7,546 nucleotides of DNA, from positions 1 through 7,546 of the forward strand of contig JALRCC010000201.1 of the NCBI GenBank assembly GCA_023257495.1. Direction: 5' to 3'. This DNA comes from Rugosibacter sp. (GTDB lineage Bacteria; Pseudomonadota; Gammaproteobacteria; Burkholderiales; Rhodocyclaceae). This document shows positions 1 to 3,582 of the stretch, one piece after another. Below the pieces are notes generated by a model. It made no database searches and was not told the DNA's origin. It saw only the letters and a program-made list of their open reading frames with translations. A program made the translations under genes and the position numbers. Position 1 is the stretch's first letter; the number at the start of each line of letters is the position of its first letter.

Positions 1-40
1 GCGGCAATCGTAGAAAGCCGGTTTCGGGAAGTTGGTTCAT
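1..40 (-). CDS. AlpA-like phage/island transcriptional regulator, N-terminal 13 residues only
   Basis: The ATG at 40-38 opens a frame that runs off the window start and reads MNQLPETGFLRLP. This resembles the usual opening of AlpA-family proteins (the CP4-57 regulator type), small MerR-like winged-helix DNA-binding proteins in which a 'GFLRL' stretch precedes the first helix. A good ribosome binding site, GGAG at 52-49, sits 8 bases upstream of the ATG. It is the last gene visible on the minus strand, 70 bases after the 239-aa hypothetical gene. AlpA of E. coli activates the island's integrase or excision genes; the role here is inferred. With only 13 residues the family call rests on a short match and on the integrase context. 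Confidence 0.6.
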   Translation of the reverse strand, partial: MNQLPETGFLRLP

Positions 41-48
41 TCTGGATA

Positions 49-52
49 CTCC
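49..52 (-). promoter_or_regulatory. Ribosome binding site of the AlpA-like gene
   Basis: The minus strand reads GGAG here, 8 bases before the ATG at 40-38. It supports that start codon in a frame too short to judge by length. Confidence 0.6.
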
Positions 53-100
53 ATTTATGGCCGTCGCTGGCCGATATGTGCATCCTACGAATGGAATTTT

Positions 101-115
101 CTTAGCCCGGCTAAG
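101..115. promoter_or_regulatory. 15-bp perfect dyad, candidate operator
   Basis: CTTAGCC-C-GGCTAAG is a perfect inverted repeat with 7-bp arms around one central base. It overlaps the TAG stop of the 239-aa gene (113-111) and lies about 60 bp upstream of the alpA-like start. No T-run follows on either strand, and a one-base loop is poor for a terminator, so a binding site for a dimeric protein is the better guess. There is no direct evidence of the binding protein. Confidence 0.4.
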
Positions 116-830
116 TTAACTTTCTGCGATGCTTGGACACGGCCGCCTTAAATGAGGTGAACTTGTAGCTGCTACGAACTTCCTCAACACCTTCATAACG
201 TGAAATGAATTCCACAACGAGTCCATCCTTTTCGTGCCACGTTTCAATTGGTTCAGTCTCCTTATCAACAAGCAAATTGATTAGCTCACCCCATAATTCC
301 TTTACTGGAATGTAATCGCCAAGCTGATCCGTTTTCTCAGCCAAGTCACGAACCAATTTAGCAATACTGAATTTTTCATAGTTTTCATAGCCCAGAAAAA
401 TAGTTGTCCTGTTACTCCGCGATTTGACTGTTTGCGCTTTGCGATATTTTTCGATATATCGCCACATCGTTATCGCACCCCCACTATGCCAAAAGGATAG
501 GGTGGAATTTATCGACTGGTTTGCAGCGATAATCCAGTGAATCGCATCCGGCAATTTTCCCTCCGACAACGCCACCTCTGCCTTGTCCACCTTACGCTCT
601 GCCCATTGCAGCTTGTCCATCGCACCCCGCAAGCTAACCTGGTGAGGCGTCAGGGTTCCGAATGCCCATTGATCGGGCAACCCATGAGGATTGCTGCCGG
701 GTTTGACCTTTGGTAGTGGGTATATCTCGCCAACTTCCGACAATCGCTTTTGATTTTCGGAAACAGATTTTCGAGCAAGTGAAATTTGCCAACGCAGCAT
801 ATTTTCTACGCTTGAATAAGGATCATCCAC
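111..830 (-). CDS. Uncharacterised 239-aa island protein
   Basis: I do not recognise a family. The best start is GTG at 830-828, giving MDDPYSSVENML: the strong ribosome binding site AAAGGAGG (844-837) lies 6 bases upstream of it, whereas the longer reading from GTG at 836 directly abuts that site. The protein is soluble-looking, with no signal peptide or membrane segment. It has a charged helical N-terminal part (around KSVSENQKRLSE), a middle helical stretch rich in Lys/Glu (DKLQWAERKVDKAEVALSE), a Trp-containing segment (AIHWIIAANQSI, then FWHSGGAITMWRYIEKYRKA), and a very basic C-terminus (KHRRKLT). Its binding site starts within the stop of the older integrase remnant, so it was probably co-transcribed with that integrase, and the AlpA-like gene follows 70 bases on. 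It looks intact. Its function is unknown; small accessory or cargo proteins are common in this position. Confidence 0.75.
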   Translation of the reverse strand: MDDPYSSVENMLRWQISLARKSVSENQKRLSEVGEIYPLPKVKPGSNPHGLPDQWAFGTLTPHQVSLRGAMDKLQWAERKVDKAEVALSEGKLPDAIHWIIAANQSINSTLSFWHSGGAITMWRYIEKYRKAQTVKSRSNRTTIFLGYENYEKFSIAKLVRDLAEKTDQLGDYIPVKELWGELINLLVDKETEPIETWHEKDGLVVEFISRYEGVEEVRSSYKFTSFKAAVSKHRRKLT

Positions 831-836
831 GACCAC

Positions 837-844
837 CCTCCTTT
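837..844 (-). promoter_or_regulatory. Strong ribosome binding site that decides the start of the 239-aa gene
   Basis: The minus strand reads AAAGGAGG. GGAGG is 6 bases from the GTG at 830 and 0 bases from the GTG at 836, so the downstream GTG is preferred. The site begins inside the TAA stop (845-843) of the upstream integrase remnant, a typical tightly coupled gene junction. Confidence 0.7.
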
Positions 845-989
845 ATGCCGCCGCCTGTTTAATCGGTGTCACCTTGCTTTCACTCTTCGCCATTTCGGCG
901 GGCAGGTCTGCACATTGCTGCATCATGGCCCGCCGCTCTTCCATGTATTCGCCTTGGTTGTAGCTGGCCCGCACCTTGTTGCGTTCGGC
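843..989 (-). pseudogene. C-terminal remnant of a second tyrosine integrase
   Basis: The reading from about 989 to the TAA at 845-843 gives AERNKVRASYNQGEYMEERR, then about 28 more residues ending PIKQAAA. It aligns with the end of the complete integrase in this window (NKDKVEAAYQRSDLFERR, ending LATGKAA) and carries the equivalent of the nucleophilic tyrosine in RASY (codon at 962-960). The rest of the catalytic domain (Arg, Lys, HxxR and the second His) is missing: the sequence upstream belongs to another gene fragment. It differs clearly from the intact copy, so it is not a recent duplicate but the leftover of a different integrase. A 100-codon open frame over 843-1145 spans the junction, but its first half has no integrase character. 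It is non-functional as a recombinase. Confidence 0.75.
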
Positions 990-994
990 ACTGA

Positions 995-1093
995 CTAGGG
1001 ATTTTCCCACTCCATAGGCTCCCACGAATCGCTCTCGATCAGGGTCGTAATGTGCGCCCGGACTGCTGCCGGAACATATGCAGGAAAATCCAT
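995..1093 (-). pseudogene. 5' fragment of a small island gene, broken by a frameshift or deletion
   Basis: The ATG at 1093-1091, preceded by AAGGG seven bases upstream, opens MDFPAYVPAAVRAHITTLI, then about 13 more residues and a TAG at 997-995. The opening strongly resembles conserved hypothetical proteins I associate with AlpA-bearing islands, but this is recollection and not a search result. The open frame extends upstream without a stop to the TAG inside the nearby 37-bp repeat, and an in-frame ATG at 1111 is an alternative start. Just before the stop, a neighbouring frame continues as GKSLVSAERN, which runs straight into the integrase remnant. This suggests a one-base frameshift plus a deletion junction. 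A 32-residue product is unlikely to function. Confidence 0.5.
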
Positions 1094-1145
1094 TATCGCG
1101 CCCTTTTGCATCGCCCTTGAATCGGAAACCGCACCAGCCGGGCAA

Positions 1146-1272
1146 GGGTTTCCCGGTGTTCGCCCTTGGGGATCAGCCTCAGGCTAGATGCGGTTAAACT
1201 TTACGCCGCCCCGACCACCTTTGATATTTATTGATTTTTTTTCAACAGCCTCAGGCTAGATGCGGTTAAACT
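1146..1272. other. Intergenic scar between higA and the chimeric remnant
   Basis: This 127-bp stretch has no plausible gene of its own. It contains one full copy of a 37-bp direct repeat and most of a second, separated by 35 bp of A/T-rich DNA (on the minus strand TTGAAAAAAAATCAATAAAT, then a GGTGGTCG stretch). I see no intrinsic terminator here, so higBA transcripts may run on into the downstream genes. Confidence 0.6.
1174..1210 (-). repeat. 37-bp perfect direct repeat, copy 1 (outside higA)
   Basis: This is identical over 37 bases to 1246-1282, with a period of 72 bp. It begins (plus strand) CAGCCTCAGGCTAG and ends TTTACGCCGCC. It includes the 11-bp dyad AGCCT-C-AGGCT. The flanking bases differ on both sides, so the identity is sharply bounded. 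Confidence 0.95.
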
Positions 1273-1282
1273 TTACGCCGCC
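1246..1282 (-). repeat. 37-bp perfect direct repeat, copy 2 (overlaps the 3' end of higA)
   Basis: This is the second copy of the repeat at 1174-1210. It includes the last 10 bases of higA (the two final Ala codons with a preceding base, and the TAA at 1275-1273) plus 27 bases downstream. It is the likelier original, since it carries real coding sequence; the other copy would be the duplicated 3' end. Confidence 0.95.
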
Positions 1283-1575
1283 TCTAACGGCTTCACTTCC
1301 TGATTGATCCGTTGCCCTAGCTCGCTCTCTGCCTGTTTCAGGTCAAACGTGCCTTGCAGGTTCAGCCAGAATTGCCCCGTGGTGCCGAAGTATCTTGCCA
1401 GCCGCAAAGCGGTATCCGGGCTTATGGCACGGCGTTCGCGCACAATGTCATTGAGGCGTGTTGCGGGTACGCGCAGCTCAATCGCCAGCGCATGCGGACT
1501 CATGTTCAAGGGGGCGAGATATTCCTCGCGGATAATTTCGCCGGGATGTATTGCTCTCATCTTGTTCGTTGCCAT
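1273..1575 (-). CDS. higA: HigA-family antitoxin (XRE/Cro-type helix-turn-helix)
   Basis: 100 residues, a normal length for HigA. The N-terminal 'RAIHPGEIIREEYL' (7-20) is a hallmark of the HigA/VapI addiction-module family. It is followed by a helix-turn-helix at about residues 25-50 (SPHALAIELRVPATRLNDIV) and the typical 'TALRLARYFGTTGQFWLNLQ' stretch (55-74). HigA binds and neutralises the HigB mRNA interferase and represses the operon promoter. Its ATG is 11 bases after the higB stop, with AAAGGGA (1587-1581) as ribosome binding site, so it is co-transcribed and probably coupled. The toxin-first order is the classical higBA order. The 3' end lies inside the 37-bp repeat, but the frame is intact. 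Confidence 0.93.
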   Translation of the reverse strand: MATNKMRAIHPGEIIREEYLAPLNMSPHALAIELRVPATRLNDIVRERRAISPDTALRLARYFGTTGQFWLNLQGTFDLKQAESELGQRINQEVKPLEAA

Positions 1576-1586
1576 AATTTTCCCTT

Positions 1587-1868
1587 TCAGTGGTAATCGA
1601 CAATCTCGACATCCGCCGCACCGTTATCTGCCCACACAAAGCACACGCGCCATTGGTTATTGATGCGGATGCTATGTTGCCCCTGCCGGTTGCCGCCCAA
1701 TGCTTCCAGCCGGTTGCCGGGTGGCGATGCCAAGTCTCGCAATTCAACAGCATCATCCAGCATTTGCAGCTTGCGTTCGGCAACGGCTTCGATATTACGA
1801 AAACGCTTCGGCTTGCGGCCTTCATAAAGCGCCAGTGTGTCGGCACATCGGAAAGAGCGGATAGTCAT
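1587..1868 (-). CDS. higB: HigB-family toxin (RelE-like mRNA interferase)
   Basis: 93 residues, the usual HigB size. The opening MTIRSFRCADTLALYEG, the central 'RLEALGGNRQGQHSIRIN' and 'QWRVCFVW' and the terminal 'VEIVDYH' are typical of the plasmid-maintenance killer family. Arg74 (in QWRVCF) and the C-terminal Tyr92-His93 match the positions of conserved active-site residues. HigB cleaves ribosome-bound mRNA when released from HigA. No ribosome binding site precedes the ATG at 1868-1866, and the candidate promoter would start RNA almost at the ATG, so translation may be leaderless. The int gene ends 82 bases upstream. It appears intact. Confidence 0.92.
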   Translation of the reverse strand: MTIRSFRCADTLALYEGRKPKRFRNIEAVAERKLQMLDDAVELRDLASPPGNRLEALGGNRQGQHSIRINNQWRVCFVWADNGAADVEIVDYH

Positions 1869-1874
1869 GGACGC

Positions 1875-1903
1875 ATCATATAACGCATGACGTTAAACGT
1901 AAA
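1875..1903 (-). promoter_or_regulatory. higBA promoter with internal operator-like dyad
   Basis: On the minus strand a -35-like TTTACG (1903-1898) and a -10 TATGAT (1880-1875) are separated by exactly 17 bases. An 11-bp palindrome ACGTT-T-AACGT (1900-1890) overlaps the -35 element and spacer, where HigA or a HigBA complex would be expected to bind for autorepression. The predicted start falls at or next to the A of the higB ATG (1868). The match is by eye; the -10 is good and the -35 is weak. Confidence 0.55.
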
Positions 1904-1950
1904 GTGGTTTGCAGTGGGATTGCACGCAGTCGTAATCATGCCTTTTCCGC

Positions 1951-3156
1951 TTAGGCTGCCTTGCCCGTCGCCAGTTGCACGATATTGCTGGCATTGGCGC
2001 AATACCTGCCCCATGCGGCCATCAATTCCACCCGCCGCTCGAACAGATCACTACGCTGATAAGCGGCCTCTACCTTGTCTTTATTGACGTGCGCTAGGGC
2101 AAGTTCCAGTGTTGCACCGGGGAATGATGTTTGCTCAGCACCCCACTGGCGAAAAGCGGAACGGAACCCATGCACGGTTACATCTTTGGCGATACTGTGC
2201 AGCATCTTGTTGATCGCCACGTCTGACAGCAGGCCACCGCGTCCGCCGGGGAAAACCCGCTCAGCTTCATTCATGCGCCAGCTTTGCATCTTGGTGAGTA
2301 TTTCCAGCGCTTCCGCGCACAATGGCACGCGATGTTCACGGCCTGCCTTCATCCTTGACGCTGGAATAACCCACACGGCGTTTTTTTGATCAATGTCCGC
2401 CCATAGCGCGCCGCGTGCTTCGCCGGAACGGGCAGCGGTCAGGATGGTGAACCTCAGGCAATAGGCGGACATTACGTCCTTTTGCCGCAATGCAGCCATG
2501 ATGCCCGGAACGTCGGCATAAGGTGCAGCGGCAAAGTGTGTAACAGTTGCCACCTTGTTTGGTAACGGTAGCACCTTGTCTAAAACGCCACGCCAGCGCG
2601 CCGGGTTGTTGCGGCCGTGGTCATCATCATGCACGGCCGCATAATCCAGCACCGCCTCGATACGCTGCCGCACGCGGGTTGCGGTTTCGGTCTTGGTTGC
2701 CCATATCGGCAAGAGAATCGACTTCACGTCGGCTAGCGTGACCTCTTTGGGCAGCTTGTCGCCTATGACGGGATAGACGTACTGCATCAAAGTAGCTTCC
2801 CATTGCCCGGCATGCTTGGCATTGCGCCAGCCCGTCCGCTTGGACTCGATTAGCGCCAGCGCGCAATCCTTGAATGTCTTTCCTGCGGTGTCTTTCTTAA
2901 TGCGCACCAGTAATGCCGGGTCTCTGCCGTCGGCAATCTCCGTGCGCATCTTGGCGGCTAATTCGCGCGCTTGTGCCAGTGAGCGGGCATTGGTTGCACC
3001 CAAGCCGATAACGATAGGTTTGCCAGCAGCCTTATATCTGAAAACCCACACCCGTGACCCTCCCCTGACGCGCAGGAAAAGGTTGCCGCCGTCTTTATGA
3101 ACACCCTCTCCCAAGGTGTCCACTTGCCTTGCTGATAGCAGTTTGATGGTCGCCAT
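1951..3156 (-). CDS. P4-type tyrosine recombinase (island integrase)
   Basis: 401 residues, full length for the family. The N-terminal arm-binding domain (about 1-90, DUF4102-like, with 'DGGNLFLRV' and 'YKAAGKPIVIGLGA') is followed by a core-binding SAM-like domain (about 92-195) and the catalytic domain (about 215-385). The expected catalytic set is visible: Arg243 (TAARSGEARG), Lys270 (SRMKAG), His329 and Arg332 (VHGFR), His356 (LALAH) and the nucleophile Tyr366 (AAYQRSD). It should cut and rejoin the element and chromosomal attachment sites through a 3'-phosphotyrosine link. The ATG at 3156-3154 has AGAGG (3166-3162) five bases upstream. It reads away from the chromosomal junction, its promoter next to the putative attachment site, as in many tRNA-inserted islands. 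No frame damage is seen, so it may still be active. Confidence 0.95.
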   Translation of the reverse strand: MATIKLLSARQVDTLGEGVHKDGGNLFLRVRGGSRVWVFRYKAAGKPIVIGLGATNARSLAQARELAAKMRTEIADGRDPALLVRIKKDTAGKTFKDCALALIESKRTGWRNAKHAGQWEATLMQYVYPVIGDKLPKEVTLADVKSILLPIWATKTETATRVRQRIEAVLDYAAVHDDDHGRNNPARWRGVLDKVLPLPNKVATVTHFAAAPYADVPGIMAALRQKDVMSAYCLRFTILTAARSGEARGALWADIDQKNAVWVIPASRMKAGREHRVPLCAEALEILTKMQSWRMNEAERVFPGGRGGLLSDVAINKMLHSIAKDVTVHGFRSAFRQWGAEQTSFPGATLELALAHVNKDKVEAAYQRSDLFERRVELMAAWGRYCANASNIVQLATGKAA

Positions 3157-3206
3157 ATCGTCCTCTCAAGTTCGCTTCTGGGGTTACCTTTGGGCTTACC
3201 CTTAAA

Positions 3207-3246
3207 CGCGGATTCAGGCGGATTATGGCGGAATAATATGGAATAG
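3207..3246. repeat. Four 10-bp-phased direct repeats over the integrase promoter
   Basis: Successive 10-base units (plus strand) read CGCGGATTCA, GGCGGATTAT, GGCGGAATAA and TATGGAATAG; the shared core is (GC)GGAWT. The exact 10-bp period puts every unit on one face of the helix. The array covers the -10, the spacer and part of the -35 of the integrase promoter. It is a good candidate for arm-type integrase sites or a cooperative repressor operator, so integrase could limit its own synthesis. Binding is inferred; the periodicity is directly visible. Confidence 0.7.
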
Positions 3247-3250
3247 TCAA
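3222..3250 (-). promoter_or_regulatory. Integrase promoter
   Basis: On the minus strand TTGACT (3250-3245, 5 of 6 to consensus) and CATAAT (3227-3222, 5 of 6) are separated by 17 bases. The expected start is at about 3215, giving a leader of about 60 bases before the int ATG. This is the best-looking sigma-70-type promoter in the window. Confidence 0.65.
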
Positions 3251-3323
3251 TTCATAAGTAACTGTAAAACAAGGGTGTTTATGGAACAGCTTGGATTACC
3301 TCGGACTATGGCTTGTAGGACTG

Positions 3324-3334
3324 CGTCTCCGCCA
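3324..3334 (+). other. tRNA-Ser-like 3' end, candidate attachment-site core
   Basis: CGTCTCCGCCA matches the 7-base acceptor 3' strand, discriminator G and CCA expected of a bacterial tRNA-Ser(GCU) whose 5' end is GGAGACG. No tRNA body precedes it: the T-arm is not recognisable and there is no GGAGACG partner upstream. A plus-strand intrinsic terminator follows after 14 bases, as behind a tRNA gene. The best reading is the displaced 3' tip of a tRNA-Ser target left at the integrase end after integration, with the intact tRNA at the other island end outside the window. An 11-base match alone could be chance; its position beside int and before a terminator raises the odds. Confidence 0.5.
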
Positions 3335-3533
3335 AGCATCATGTAAACAAGCGCCTTTCGGGGCGTTTTTTTTACCCATCAATATAACCATCAATTAGGG
3401 ATGCGCTTGATGGAATGGCAAGTCTCCGCCTAACTCAGCGCCGTCTCACCAGCGCCGACTTTTCGCACTGATGACCACCAGCAACGTCGGCTGGCTGGCA
3501 CACTCCCAAGCGATGAAGCGATCGGCGCAAGGC
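3335..3533. other. Intergenic stretch between the island edge and rne, no gene seen
   Basis: Apart from the terminator at 3349-3373 there is no frame with a credible start, binding site or recognisable product on either strand. It separates two convergent terminators: the plus-strand one near the putative attachment site and the minus-strand one of rne. It is probably old chromosomal intergenic DNA downstream of the displaced tRNA end. Confidence 0.5.
3349..3373 (+). terminator. Intrinsic terminator on the plus strand, probably of the original tRNA
   Basis: The stem CGCC (3352-3355) pairs with GGCG (3362-3365) around TTTCGG, extended by G-T and A-T pairs, and is followed by eight T residues (3366-3373). 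There is no plus-strand gene before it in the window, so it appears orphaned by the insertion: the transcript it once ended was probably the tRNA whose 3' tip lies 14 bases upstream. Confidence 0.75.
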
Positions 3534-3560
3534 AAAAAAATGGGGGCATCAAGCCCCCAT
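3534..3560 (-). terminator. Intrinsic terminator of rne
   Basis: On the minus strand ATGGGGGC (3560-3553) and GCCCCCAT (3547-3540) form a perfect 8-bp stem around a 5-base loop, running into seven T residues (3540-3534). It begins 22 bases after the rne stop codon (3585-3583). Confidence 0.95.
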
Positions 3561-3582
3561 AAAAGATGATTTGATGCTTTGG

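Larger units (their letters stand above)
1..3334 (-). mobile_element. Integrative element (genomic island), integrase-proximal end, partial
   Basis: Seen: a complete P4-type integrase, a higBA toxin-antitoxin pair, an AlpA-like regulator start and a remnant of a second integrase, all on the minus strand. A tRNA-Ser-like 3' fragment lies just outside the integrase promoter at 3324-3334. Known: islands with this integrase family often insert at tRNA 3' ends, keep int beside one attachment site, and carry alpA-type regulators. Inferred: the right boundary is at about 3324-3334 and the left end lies beyond the window. The nested integrase remnant suggests that one element replaced or landed in another. 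The exact boundary is unproven because the other attachment site is not visible. Confidence 0.75.

Noticed and set aside
843..1145. A 100-aa open frame taken as one gene.
   Set aside because: Only the part from about residue 53 looks like protein of known type (integrase tail). The first half is the wrong frame of the MDFPAYVP fragment, so it is a junction frame and not a gene.
1193..1271. GTTAAAC in the 37-bp repeats (1193-1199, 1265-1271) fits the integron attC core GTTRRRY.
   Set aside because: No matching RYYYAAC partner at the right distance, no imperfect long hairpin typical of attC, and no cassette-like gene layout. The 7-mer is short and degenerate.
1478..1846. A 122-codon minus-strand frame across higB and higA.
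   Set aside because: Shadow of two well-supported genes in a different frame.
1864..1879. A 4-codon minus-strand frame (ATG at 1879) whose TGA overlaps the higB ATG.
   Set aside because: It lies within the predicted -10 element, so it would not be transcribed from that promoter; no ribosome binding site.
3245..3334. A complete tRNA-Ser ending at the CGTCTCCGCCA.
   Set aside because: No GGAGACG 5' strand, D-arm, anticodon arm or T-loop can be placed in the preceding 90 bases; only the 3' tip is present.
3440..3550. A short minus-strand frame running from the rne terminator towards the island.
   Set aside because: Start lies inside the terminator stem, no ribosome binding site and no recognisable sequence.
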